Both the position numbers and the translations under genes were made by a program. A stretch of DNA of 15,375 bases from Caryophanales bacterium UBA6356 (GTDB lineage Bacteria; Bacillota_I; Bacilli_A; RFN20; CAG-826): positions 1,147-16,521 of the forward strand of contig DJRQ01000070.1 in assembly GCA_002440125.1 (NCBI GenBank), in the 5' to 3' direction. Below are positions 5,246-13,825 of this stretch, piece by piece (the first letter of the stretch is position 1; each line of letters starts with the position of its first letter). The notes below the pieces were generated by a model. It was not told the origin of the DNA and did no database searches. It saw only the letters and a program-made list of their open reading frames with translations.

Positions 5246-7120
5246 ATGAATTCTTTCCACATCTTGACATCATCAAACGATTCTTGCATCCAATACGGCA
5301 AGAAGCTTTTAACGGACTACCTCTTGAAAGCAAGCCTTATTCCAAACGAAAAAGAAGGGCACACATTCGAACTCCTTTTGGCGTACGAAACGACGAAATA
5401 CCTGGAGTTTGCAAAGGAAATAAAAAGAGAAGACGGTTTTGCCTTCCTAAACGAAATGGGAAAATCGATCTTCTTGGCCAAAACGCCGCGTGGCCTTCTA
5501 TATAGCATCGTCACCTACCTTCAAGACGATCTTGGAGTACGTTTCTTTCACGAAGACGAGGAATACATCCCTTTATTATCGGAGGTCCTTCCTCCCAAAG
5601 AACGCGTCATAAATCCTCCCTTCAAGATGCGAAATTATTTGGTAGGGAAATGCTATAACGAAAAGCTCGACAAAAAGGATAACGAAGCTATTTATGACGA
5701 AATGGTGAAGAATCGCGTTTTGGATGTCTTTACGCCGCTCGATCTGAAACACGGTGGCAAAGCGAAAGTCTATGGACGAAACGTTTCCCACAACTTCCGT
5801 CTTTATTGTCCTTTCGAGAAATACGAAAAAACGCATCCCGAATTCTTCCAAGAGATTCATTCGGGAAATACCCTTATGAAAACCATCGACATCACCAACG
5901 GCATTAGGGATGAAGATGGCACGCTCGATGAATCAAAGGATGTCAGCGTTGTCAAAGTCGTCATCGAAGAGATGAAGAAAGACGTATTGAACCACCCCGA
6001 TTGTTCTTATTTTTCAATCACCCAAGAAGATGGGAAAGAGCATTTCGAAGACGAACATAACCAAAAGCTTGAAAAGAAATATAAGAGAAGTGGCATGCTC
6101 ATCCGTTTCTGTAACGTCATCGCTCGTGCCCTATCGAGTTGGGCCAAAGAAACATTAGGACGCGATATCTATATCATCACCTTCGGCTACGACTATGCCT
6201 CAGAAGCGCCCGTCAAAGAAGAGAACGGAAAGATCGTTCCTATCGATAGCACCGTTATCGCGGATAGCCATCTTATTATCCAACTCGCCCTCTTTTCGAA
6301 CGCCGGCCTCCCCTATTTCTCCAAAAAGCAAGACAAAAGCTTGGTCGAAAAACTCAAAAACTGGAAAATCGTTGCAAAGACCTTTTGGTTTTGGGCCTAT
6401 GACATCGATTTCGCGAATTACTACGCCTTCATCGATTCCTTTTACCTCATAAAGCAAAACGTTCTCGATTTCTATAATTACGGCATCGAGTATCTTTTGA
6501 TGCAAGGAACCTATGACGCAAATAGAAATTGGCAATGCGACGCCAGAAGCTACGTCTATGACCGCTTAATGTGGGATTTTAGTCTTGACCAAGACGCTTT
6601 GCTTAAAGAATATCTCGACGCCTATTATGGGCCCGCCTCAAAGAAGGTGCTTTCGTTTATCGAACTTTACCATAGCCACTACGAGAAGCTACGCATGGAA
6701 GGCGTTGATGTCAGTTTCCAAACGTGGGGGAATGAATGCTCTCCGGAGATATTGCCTCTTCTAGTCGTCCAAAAAGGCCTTTCATTGCTAAAAGAGGGGG
6801 AGAAAGAAATCGAAGACTCCTCCCTTTCCGAAGAAAGGAAGAAAACGCTTCTTCGCCGGCTCTATGGCGTTATGACAACGCCTTTATCCGCGCTCTACTT
6901 AAATTTCGATGCTTATTTCCCTAATGGAAGCAAAGAAGAAAAAGAAGAGGCCAAACAGGAATTCATCGTCAAAGCGGATCTCTCCGGCGAAACAAAAGCC
7001 CGCGAAGCCTTCCCTTTGGATAAATATCTACATTGGGTCGAAAGCGAAGACTACCTCATCCGTCCGATTTATAAAAATGGGTCCACCATAAGTGGCGAAA
7101 GGAGCGAAAGCGAAATATGA
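5246..7120 (+). CDS. Cytosolic DUF4838 family putative glycoside hydrolase
   Basis: The 624-residue product matches the DUF4838 family, relatives of GH67-type enzymes with an N-terminal alpha/beta domain and a TIM barrel. Recognisable blocks in order are GVRFFHEDEEYIP (97-109, the usual GVRW..P..E..P segment), HPEFF (197-201), SITQEDG (257-263) and FGYDYA (313-318), then the C-terminal EYLDAYYG helix. E261 and D262 are candidate active-site acids by position. There is no signal peptide, and the preceding gene's TAA is in the same reading frame four codons upstream of the ATG, so the protein cannot begin earlier; it should act in the cytosol on imported sugar. AGGAG (5236-5240) lies five bases before the ATG. 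The specific substrate is unknown. Family call good, activity inferred. Confidence 0.85.
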   Translation: MNSFHILTSSNDSCIQYGKKLLTDYLLKASLIPNEKEGHTFELLLAYETTKYLEFAKEIKREDGFAFLNEMGKSIFLAKTPRGLLYSIVTYLQDDLGVRFFHEDEEYIPLLSEVLPPKERVINPPFKMRNYLVGKCYNEKLDKKDNEAIYDEMVKNRVLDVFTPLDLKHGGKAKVYGRNVSHNFRLYCPFEKYEKTHPEFFQEIHSGNTLMKTIDITNGIRDEDGTLDESKDVSVVKVVIEEMKKDVLNHPDCSYFSITQEDGKEHFEDEHNQKLEKKYKRSGMLIRFCNVIARALSSWAKETLGRDIYIITFGYDYASEAPVKEENGKIVPIDSTVIADSHLIIQLALFSNAGLPYFSKKQDKSLVEKLKNWKIVAKTFWFWAYDIDFANYYAFIDSFYLIKQNVLDFYNYGIEYLLMQGTYDANRNWQCDARSYVYDRLMWDFSLDQDALLKEYLDAYYGPASKKVLSFIELYHSHYEKLRMEGVDVSFQTWGNECSPEILPLLVVQKGLSLLKEGEKEIEDSSLSEERKKTLLRRLYGVMTTPLSALYLNFDAYFPNGSKEEKEEAKQEFIVKADLSGETKAREAFPLDKYLHWVESEDYLIRPIYKNGSTISGERSESEI

Positions 7121-8871
7121 AAGCGAAAAAGATCCTATTCTTGGCAATGGTCTCTTTAGGACTAGGAGGGCTTCTTTCGTGTTCGGAAGCACCCATTTCC
7201 TCATCTTCATTAAGCCAAGAGCATACGCATGTCTTTAAAGAAGGCACTTATGCTTGCGAAGAAAGAAGATGCTTGACATGCGGAAAGACCATCGAGCCGA
7301 CAGAACCCCACCAAAACGAACTATTGAAGGTGACGGAACCCACTTGCACGAATAAAGGCTTTTCCCTCTATCGTTGCAAGCGTTGCGAAACCATCTCCAA
7401 AAGCGACTATAAAGACGCTTTGGGGCACGATTACCAAGTCGGAGAACGAGTCGAAAGCGCTTGCGACCATGTCGGCTATACCGAATTCGATTGCTCTCGG
7501 TGCGAAAGCTCCTACAAAGAGTATCTTCCTTCGCTAGAACACCAATTCGACGAATCGAAAACGATTAGGAAAGAACCGACATGTGTGGATTATGGCTCTA
7601 TTAACAAGTATTGCGTGACTTGCAAAAAGACATACGTGACGGAATATATAGCCGCGTTAGGGCATACGCCAAACCCACAAAAAGACGTCGTTCACAAAGC
7701 GACTTGCGAAAAGGAAGGGTATACGTCACACGTTTGCGAAGTGTGTGGGGTTTCCTATAACGATTCCTATCTCGCCAAACTCCCCCACGAATTTAAGACC
7801 ATCAAGAATTTCGAGGCCACTTGCGAACATGCTTCCTACCTCGAAAAAGCATGCATGAATTGCGGTTTAATCGCTTACGAAGGAAGCGGCAGCCAAAAGC
7901 TTTCACACTCCTTTGGCGAAGATGGACTTTGCCTCACTTGCCATAAAGATTACTCAGAAGCGAACTTCTTCACCTTCCAAAAAGGGGAACAGATTATTCC
8001 ATGCATCGAAGATGAGATTTACGAACATAAGATTCTCTCCAAAACGGATAGTGAAGCCATTGTCGGAAAAATATCCAAAGCGGATATGGACTATCTTCTA
8101 AGCAAAGGCGTCCGTTCCCTCTTCATAGAATTTGGAAATGGCGATGAGAACATAAGGAAATTCACGATCCAAGCGGGTAGCCAAAATAAGATTCAAAAGC
8201 CCACAAGCGCCTATTTCGATCGTCTAGTTTCCATGCAACTCGACCTCGTCGATGGCCAAAAGAAACCGACATCGCTTCTTGAAGATGGGGCCTTCGAATT
8301 CGAAATAACCCATCAAAACGGCACCCTGGAATCGAATGAAACCTATAACGATTTCGCTTTCCGTTATAACTTCCTTTATGAATACGACGAAGCAAATCCC
8401 GCCACTTGGATCCACGAGACAAAAGGACAATGCAACGTCGATTACGTAAGGGAAAAGGGATATCGCCTTGACTACTTGATGGAGCAAGAAAACTACTCTT
8501 TCAAAGCAGAGCTTTCCAAAGAGCTCTTGGCAAAGAAAGTATCGGAAGGAAATACCACGATGAAGATAACCTTCACCTCTTCTTTCCAAAATGATTTTGC
8601 TTCCGGAGACGCCTCCAAATGCAATTACGCCTTCTTTGCCGATTATAAGAAAGATGGCGGCGTTTCGGAAAGGGGAGCGGTAGGTAGCGCTTGGATACAT
8701 GGCGGAAGCACGAAAGACAATACGCATTTCACCCACACTTTCGAAAACCTCGATAAGATAGACTATAAGACGAATGGCATCGAAATGAATTTCTCCACCA
8801 ACGACATGAATGGCAAATTCGCCGGACACATCTATATTGAAAGCATTTCTTTCGAAGGGTCCTCTCTATGA
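7117..8871 (+). CDS. Surface lipoprotein with CX9CX2C...H repeats and C-terminal beta domain
   Basis: Exported lipoprotein of 584 residues with lipobox L19-L-S-C22 and a short Ser linker. Residues 36-275 hold five full and two partial Cys/His repeats. The rest (~280-584) is beta-rich with no catalytic signature I recognise. The part around 300-345 (a YLL..G segment, then FGNG) resembles the equivalent region of the first lipoprotein of this operon, so the two are probably distant paralogues. Both end in a strand of the type I.I..I.F. Repeats of this Cys/His kind are seen in surface proteins of gut Bacillota; the function is not established. The start overlaps the DUF4838 stop (ATGA), with AAAGGAG at 7098-7104. 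A role as glycan-binding surface protein is inferred. Confidence 0.85.
   Translation: MKAKKILFLAMVSLGLGGLLSCSEAPISSSSLSQEHTHVFKEGTYACEERRCLTCGKTIEPTEPHQNELLKVTEPTCTNKGFSLYRCKRCETISKSDYKDALGHDYQVGERVESACDHVGYTEFDCSRCESSYKEYLPSLEHQFDESKTIRKEPTCVDYGSINKYCVTCKKTYVTEYIAALGHTPNPQKDVVHKATCEKEGYTSHVCEVCGVSYNDSYLAKLPHEFKTIKNFEATCEHASYLEKACMNCGLIAYEGSGSQKLSHSFGEDGLCLTCHKDYSEANFFTFQKGEQIIPCIEDEIYEHKILSKTDSEAIVGKISKADMDYLLSKGVRSLFIEFGNGDENIRKFTIQAGSQNKIQKPTSAYFDRLVSMQLDLVDGQKKPTSLLEDGAFEFEITHQNGTLESNETYNDFAFRYNFLYEYDEANPATWIHETKGQCNVDYVREKGYRLDYLMEQENYSFKAELSKELLAKKVSEGNTTMKITFTSSFQNDFASGDASKCNYAFFADYKKDGGVSERGAVGSAWIHGGSTKDNTHFTHTFENLDKIDYKTNGIEMNFSTNDMNGKFAGHIYIESISFEGSSL
7222..7941 (+). repeat. Cys/His protein repeats, about 39-41 residues each
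   Basis: Five full units follow C-x9-C-x2-C-x(12-14)-H: Cys77/87/90-His104, Cys116/126/129-His142, Cys156/166/169-His183, Cys197/207/210-His224 and Cys236/246/249-His264. Successive first cysteines are 39, 40, 41 and 39 residues apart. A partial unit with Cys47/52/55-His65 precedes them, and a short capping unit HSFGEDGLCLTC follows. Each unit supplies three Cys and one His, which could bind one zinc ion or form disulfides. Codons differ between copies, so the duplication is old. Confidence 0.85.
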
Positions 8872-9824
8872 GTGCGGTTATCGCAAGAACCAATAAAGGC
8901 AAAAGCAAAGTCGGGAAGAATACCTGGCAAGAGAATCTCTTCATTCTCTCTTGCGTGATCATTCCTCTTCTTTCTTTTGCCGTCTTCTATCTTTACGTCA
9001 ATTTCGACTCCTTCTTGATGGCTTTCCAAAAGCCGGTGAAAGGAGAGCTCACTTGGACGCTTGATAACTTCAAGTGGGTTTGGACGAAGATTCTCAACGG
9101 AAGCACAAACGACGTCGATAACTTACAACTCGCTTTCAAGAACACCTTCATCACTTTCGGCGTTCAAATAGCCCTTTTCTTTGTGGGTCTATTGGTTTCT
9201 TATGCGCTCTATAAGCAAGTCCTAGGCTACAAAGCCTTCCGTATCCTCTTCTATCTTCCTTCCATCATTTCAACCGTTGTCTCCTCTTTCTTCTATATTG
9301 AAATGATGAACTCGGAGTGGTTCCAACAGATGCTGACATTCCTTTTTAGCCTCGACTACGACATCGCTTCGCCACTCATGGATAGCGATTTCGCAAATGG
9401 GATGGTTCTTCTAAACTTCATATGGCTTGGTATCCCAAGCAACATGATTCTTTGGGGCGGAGCCTTCTCGAGAATCCCTACAGCCGTTTTGGAATCGGCA
9501 AGAATCGATGGCTGCAATTGGGTGAGAGAGCTCTTCCAAATCATCCTTCCCATCATTTGGCCAACCTTCGTCATGCTTATTACCACCAATCTTGCCGGCA
9601 TCTTTGGGGCAACCGGCTCCGTCTTCCTTCTGACAGGTGGCGAATACGGCACCCAAACGGTAAGCAATTGGCTCTATATGAAAGTCCAAGGCGCAGGAAA
9701 CGATATGGACCCAAGACTTTATTACGCCTCGGCGCTTGGACTTATGCTAACGGTCTTAAGCTGCGCGATTGCCATACTTAGCCGAAGCATTCTCAATAAA
9801 CACGTCGAGGAGGTGACATTCTAA
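8868..9824 (+). CDS. CUT1 family sugar ABC transporter permease (MalF-like)
   Basis: Inner-membrane permease of 318 residues with about six membrane segments. The first is near residues 25-47, followed by a long extracytoplasmic loop before the second near 97-118, as in MalF/UgpA-type proteins. The cytoplasmic EAA loop is clear: ESARIDG (209-215) followed by a LPIIWP segment, the site that contacts the ATPase. It pairs with the next permease and the binding protein to form an oligosaccharide importer. The start overlaps the stop of the preceding lipoprotein (ATGA) with only a weak upstream GAAGGG, so translation is probably coupled. No ATPase gene lies in this operon; the one at the left of the window is the nearest candidate. 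Confidence 0.92.
   Translation: MSAVIARTNKGKSKVGKNTWQENLFILSCVIIPLLSFAVFYLYVNFDSFLMAFQKPVKGELTWTLDNFKWVWTKILNGSTNDVDNLQLAFKNTFITFGVQIALFFVGLLVSYALYKQVLGYKAFRILFYLPSIISTVVSSFFYIEMMNSEWFQQMLTFLFSLDYDIASPLMDSDFANGMVLLNFIWLGIPSNMILWGGAFSRIPTAVLESARIDGCNWVRELFQIILPIIWPTFVMLITTNLAGIFGATGSVFLLTGGEYGTQTVSNWLYMKVQGAGNDMDPRLYYASALGLMLTVLSCAIAILSRSILNKHVEEVTF
9809..9816 (+). promoter_or_regulatory. Strong ribosome binding site for the second permease
   Basis: GGAGGTGA, fully complementary to the 16S anti-Shine-Dalgarno end, lies inside the coding end of the first permease, seven bases before ATG 9824. It is the best such site in the window. It fixes the start of the second permease and would help equalise synthesis of the two subunits. 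Confidence 0.8.
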
Positions 9825-10696
9825 TGAAAAGCTTGAATCGATATTGGAGAGAACGTCATCTTTCGAAATCGGAAATCGTCTTCCGGGTGATTGCTTTCGT
9901 ATTCTTTCTTGTCGTTGCCTTCAGTTATGTCTATCTCATCTTTTGGTGCTTCTATAGCGGCATGCGAAGCCATGAAGATTTCGCGGCGAATCCCTTTGGC
10001 TTTAGCGCTTTGCATCTAGAGAATTACATTGACGTCTTTAGGGTCATCGAAAGCAATGGCGCAAGCTTCTTCGAGATGATCGGCAATAGCCTTTATTTCT
10101 CTTTCTTAGGACCGCTCCTATGCATCTTCGTAACGTGTCAATTTGCTTACGTCGCTTCCAAATACCGTTTCCCAGGGGCGAAAATAATCTATATTCTCGT
10201 CTTGGCCGTCACCATTTTGCCAATCTATGGCACAAGCAACGGCATGTATAAGCTTCTCTACAATCTCGGATGGATGAACACCCATCTTATGATTCTCACC
10301 TCATTAGGGGGCTTTAACATCTACTTCCTCTTCTTCTACGCCTTCTTCAATTCCCTTTCCTGGACCTACGCCGAAGCGGCCCAAGTGGATGGAGCCAATC
10401 CTTGGCAAATCTTCTATAAAGTGATGCTCCCCCAAGCTCTCCCAATGTTCGGTTCCCTCTTCTTAATGTGTTGGATAACCGAGTGGAATAGCTATGCCAC
10501 TGCGCTCATCTACCTTCCTAAGCTCCCAACGCTTGCCGTTGGTATCTACCAATTTAAGACCCTCACCCTTTATAGCAACCGCAGCGATCTTCTCTATGCC
10601 GCTTGCGCGATATCGATGATTCCACCATTGCTTCTGTTCATCTTCTGCAACAAAGCGCTGATGTCAAACGTCTCCATCGGCGGTATCAAAGAATAA
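9824..10696 (+). CDS. CUT1 family sugar ABC transporter permease (MalG-like)
   Basis: Second inner-membrane permease, 290 residues with about six membrane segments, similar in size to MalG/UgpE-type proteins. The EAA loop reads EAAQVDG (184-190) and is followed by the usual MLPQALP segment. The N-terminal helix, the extracytoplasmic stretch with FGFSALHLENY, and the C-terminal GGIKE are all typical of this subunit (many family members end in G..KG or similar). The start overlaps the previous stop by one base (TAATG) behind the strong ribosome binding site at 9809-9816. It works with the preceding permease and the following binding protein. Substrate cannot be told from the sequence. Confidence 0.93.
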   Translation: MKSLNRYWRERHLSKSEIVFRVIAFVFFLVVAFSYVYLIFWCFYSGMRSHEDFAANPFGFSALHLENYIDVFRVIESNGASFFEMIGNSLYFSFLGPLLCIFVTCQFAYVASKYRFPGAKIIYILVLAVTILPIYGTSNGMYKLLYNLGWMNTHLMILTSLGGFNIYFLFFYAFFNSLSWTYAEAAQVDGANPWQIFYKVMLPQALPMFGSLFLMCWITEWNSYATALIYLPKLPTLAVGIYQFKTLTLYSNRSDLLYAACAISMIPPLLLFIFCNKALMSNVSIGGIKE

Positions 10697-10725
10697 AAGG
10701 AATAAAAATTAAGGAGAATAAAACC

Positions 10726-12195
10726 ATGAAAAAAACCAAACTCGTCTTGCTCGCCTTCGCTTCGCTAACTACCCTCGCCTCTTGCGGAAGAAATTCCAAC
10801 CAAGGAGACCCCAACACCATTCAAATCTACGCTTGGGAATCGGGGACTGGAAAGGAATGGCTTCAAAAGATCGTGGACGATTTTAATGCCTCCCAAAGCG
10901 AGTACAAAGCCGTTTTAGAAACTTTAACCAACAGCGGCACCATCATCAAAACCCTAGACGTAGGCACCTCGAACCCCTACGACCTCTACTTCACCAATTT
11001 GAACAATTTCCAACATTACGATTCCTTCGAGGCTCTGGACGAGGTTCTTTCCTATAAGCACGAAGGCGAATCGAAGACCATCGGCGAAAAATTCTACCCT
11101 GGTTTCTTAGATGCCGAAAAAGATCCTTCAGATGGGTCGCATCACGTCTTGAATTATGGCAATAACGTCGCCGGCATCGTTTATAACAAAGACATGGTCG
11201 ATGACAATAGCGTGCCAAGAACAACCAATGAACTCGCCGATTTAGTTCTCGAACTCCAAGACAAGAATATCACCCCTTGGCTCTTCTATAACGAGCCCGG
11301 AGGCCTTAACGGCTATTGGAATTACGTCTCAACCGCCTGGGCGGCTCAATACGACGGCCTCGACTATTTCAATAACAACCTCATGACCCTTAAAGACGCG
11401 AACGGGAATAGCCCTTCTCGCGCCGTTATGGAAAAGAAAGATGGCCGTTATGAAGCCCTCAAGGTGATGGAGGAAATTCTCACTCCGACCACCACCCACG
11501 CACAGTGCACCAACACAAATTTCACTACCGTCCAAACCCGTTATCTCAAGGGGGATGCCGCTTTGACGATCAATGGCTCTTGGCTCCTAAACGAAAACAA
11601 ATCGAGCGCCAACGTCGCTTTGATGAAAACGCCGGTTATTTCTTCCATCGTCGAAAAACTCGAAAATAAGAAAATGTCCGACGAAACCCTCTCGGAAATC
11701 GTGAAGCAAATAGACGAAGGCGCCATCAATAGCACTCTTTGCAGCGATAAAGATTTCGCCCGCATCAAAGAAGCGCGGAACACCATCTACAATAACGCCG
11801 CCGAGCAATACATCTTCGCTCCGAATTATTCTAATGCCATCGAAGGATCCAAAACGTTCTTGAAATATCTCTTCAAAGATTCCTCCATCCTCACCTATAT
11901 GAACACCCTTCATCTTCCTTTCACCGCCAAGCTAAGCGATGAATCCCTATACGACAATTCAAACGATTCTTCTTGGGCGAAATCGCTTTTCGATATCGCC
12001 GAAAACAAGGGTTTGATGATGCAAATGTCTCGGAGCGCCGTCTATCGCGACCAAGGCGTCAACCCCTTTTGCAACGTCATGACCGCTCAATCATTCATAG
12101 CGCGCAAGCCTGAAGACCGCAAAAATGCCGATGGGGTTTGGAATAACCTGCTTGCAAAAGTAAACGAAGAATGGGAGGCGTGGACGAATGAATAA
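10726..12195 (+). CDS. Sugar-binding lipoprotein of the CUT1 transporter (extracellular solute-binding protein family 1)
   Basis: Membrane-anchored sugar receptor of 489 residues. The lipobox is L17-A-S-C20, followed by a short linker and the typical first strand IQIYAWESG and helix EWLQKIVDDFNAS. Further family features are the segment NVAGIVYNKDMV, aromatic stretches that often line the sugar site (PWLFYNEPGGLNGYWNY), and GDAALTINGSWLL before the hinge. It is somewhat longer than the usual 410-450 residues. I chose ATG 10726 because it has AAGGAG at 10711-10716, nine bases upstream, and starts a proper signal peptide; a longer frame opening inside the permease gene does not. Only 29 bases separate it from the permease, with no promoter seen. 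Its stop overlaps the next start by eight bases. Substrate unknown. Confidence 0.93.
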   Translation: MKKTKLVLLAFASLTTLASCGRNSNQGDPNTIQIYAWESGTGKEWLQKIVDDFNASQSEYKAVLETLTNSGTIIKTLDVGTSNPYDLYFTNLNNFQHYDSFEALDEVLSYKHEGESKTIGEKFYPGFLDAEKDPSDGSHHVLNYGNNVAGIVYNKDMVDDNSVPRTTNELADLVLELQDKNITPWLFYNEPGGLNGYWNYVSTAWAAQYDGLDYFNNNLMTLKDANGNSPSRAVMEKKDGRYEALKVMEEILTPTTTHAQCTNTNFTTVQTRYLKGDAALTINGSWLLNENKSSANVALMKTPVISSIVEKLENKKMSDETLSEIVKQIDEGAINSTLCSDKDFARIKEARNTIYNNAAEQYIFAPNYSNAIEGSKTFLKYLFKDSSILTYMNTLHLPFTAKLSDESLYDNSNDSSWAKSLFDIAENKGLMMQMSRSAVYRDQGVNPFCNVMTAQSFIARKPEDRKNADGVWNNLLAKVNEEWEAWTNE

Positions 12196-13825
12196 AAAGG
12201 AAGCCGTTTTCTTTCTTAGTGGTCTTTTATCATTGACCTCCCTAGGTGCCATTTTGGCAATCGAAGGCGCGCCTTCATCAGTCTCTGCCGGGAGCTCTAT
12301 CCGTTATGCGATTAGCGAAAACTCCGTTAGCGAAGGCCGAATCAATACCGGCGATATCAGGGCGAGTGGCGAGGTAAATGGTCTTGATTCCTCTATTCGG
12401 TTTGGAGAAGGAAAAGCCATCGCCAAAATGCGTATCAACAACTACAAAGATGCCGGCCTCCGTTACGTCTATCGTTCTTCTTTCGACCTAAAACTCACTT
12501 CGCTTGAAACGGATGGCGCCTTTAGGATCGTAAGTGGCCTTCCAGGAATCTCAAGTTCCTATAATGAAAAAGGAGTTCTTTCCTTCGACATCGAAAAAAC
12601 GGTCGGAAATATCTTTTTAAGCGTGACCGAGCACTATGGAAACGATCTCAAAACAACCCTTTTAGAGAAACAGCAAATCAAGGGATTAGAAGAAGGGAAA
12701 GAAGCCTCTTTCTCGATTGATGTCGAAACAAAAGGAGCGCTTACTTTTGCCATAAACGGCAATTCCCTATTGAAGGAAGCGCCTTTGCTCGAAAGCGGAA
12801 CCGGTTACTTTGGCTTCATTAGCGAAGGGAATAACGACATCCTTCTTTCTTCTTGCGTTACCTATGGCTACACCTATAACGCTCCAGAGAACGTGCCGTC
12901 ATATTTAGAGACCTTCGACAAAGAAGTAGGCTCCTATAATGCCGACTACTTCTATAGCGCGAGCGATGCCAGTCCCGTTTCGCCAAGCTACTTAGCCGTC
13001 GATAAGGATGTAGGAGCGCTTCATTTTTCGAATGTCTCCAATGGCCATATCACCACGCGTTATATGTATTCGAATTTCTCGATGGAATTCGAAATCCCAC
13101 AAATTCGGAAAGAAGCGAAATACGATGAGAATGGCACCCTTTTATCGCCCATCACCACTGGCTTTGGCATCGGTTGGGGCATTGAAGCGCCTTTAAGCGC
13201 AGCAGGCCAAACCTGGGCCAATTCGACCTGGGTGCAATTCGAAAACATTTCGATTAATAGCGCTTTAGATCATACCGTCCCTAGCAAAAACCCACGATTG
13301 ATCCTCTATAAAGCCACCAAAGCGCTTCATCTAGAAAACCTATCTAAGAACTTCTTTAGCCCCAATGAGAAGAGAGTCCCTACCATCAAATTATCCTTAG
13401 TCGATGGCGTGCTTGATATCTATGTCCGCTACGAAGATGAGACAAGCTATGGCTCTTCTATATTTCACTTTGACTTAGGAGAAACCGCGGAAGGATATCT
13501 CCGTATTTTGACGCTTGGCGATGCAAGCCTTCCTGCTACTGGGTTAAAGAACGCTTCGATTACGGATTTCTCGATCGATAACTTAGCAATCGAGAATCTC
13601 GATGCGCCTAGTTACCGGCAAGAAACGGTTGTGGGCTATCGCCCAAATGGCATTTCGGGTGGCGAGAATTACCATTACGAAACAGTCACGGACGATTCCG
13701 ATTTAATCGGAAACAAACTCTCCACGAAAAATCAAAAAAAGACAAAAGGATATGCAATTCTTAGTTGCTTTTCCTTAATTAGCCTCTCTCTTATCGTGAC
13801 ATTCACTAAAAGGAGATCCTTATGA
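12188..13825 (+). CDS. Secreted, membrane-tethered protein with two ConA/LamG-like beta-sandwich domains
   Basis: 545 residues with an N-terminal signal sequence (hydrophobic 7-25, plausible cleavage after A34), two beta-rich domains, and a C-terminal hydrophobic helix (about 522-540) followed by KRRSL. This makes it a surface protein held by its C terminus. The domains (~40-228 and ~238-480) look like tandem concanavalin/LamG-type or DUF1080-like folds: each ends with a strand pair carrying a dG.l.i.v pattern and then a G(Y/T)(F/L).F/R.L strand. No catalytic residues can be assigned, so carbohydrate binding is the likeliest role. An internal LPATG (448-452) is not a sorting signal. The start lies eight bases inside the binding-protein gene with GGGAGG nine bases upstream. 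The domain names rest on pattern only. Confidence 0.75.
   Translation: MNKKEAVFFLSGLLSLTSLGAILAIEGAPSSVSAGSSIRYAISENSVSEGRINTGDIRASGEVNGLDSSIRFGEGKAIAKMRINNYKDAGLRYVYRSSFDLKLTSLETDGAFRIVSGLPGISSSYNEKGVLSFDIEKTVGNIFLSVTEHYGNDLKTTLLEKQQIKGLEEGKEASFSIDVETKGALTFAINGNSLLKEAPLLESGTGYFGFISEGNNDILLSSCVTYGYTYNAPENVPSYLETFDKEVGSYNADYFYSASDASPVSPSYLAVDKDVGALHFSNVSNGHITTRYMYSNFSMEFEIPQIRKEAKYDENGTLLSPITTGFGIGWGIEAPLSAAGQTWANSTWVQFENISINSALDHTVPSKNPRLILYKATKALHLENLSKNFFSPNEKRVPTIKLSLVDGVLDIYVRYEDETSYGSSIFHFDLGETAEGYLRILTLGDASLPATGLKNASITDFSIDNLAIENLDAPSYRQETVVGYRPNGISGGENYHYETVTDDSDLIGNKLSTKNQKKTKGYAILSCFSLISLSLIVTFTKRRSL

Noticed and set aside
8224..8829. 201-codon open frame on the minus strand opposite the Cys/His lipoprotein gene
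   Set aside because: It lies wholly within a well-supported lipoprotein gene and shows no recognisable domain or ribosome binding site; it is a shadow frame.
10661..10725. Possible separate promoter for the sugar-binding lipoprotein
   Set aside because: No convincing -35/-10 pair; the best match (ATGTCA and TATCAA) is weak. The gene has a good ribosome binding site and fits the operon.
10603..10725. Longer N terminus for the sugar-binding protein starting inside the permease gene
   Set aside because: It would bury the signal peptide and lipobox about 41 residues in; the ATG at 10726 has the proper ribosome binding site and signal sequence.
13529..13543. LPATG motif in the ConA-like protein, a possible sortase signal
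   Set aside because: It lies about 70 residues before the C-terminal helix instead of directly before it, so it does not form a cell-wall sorting signal.
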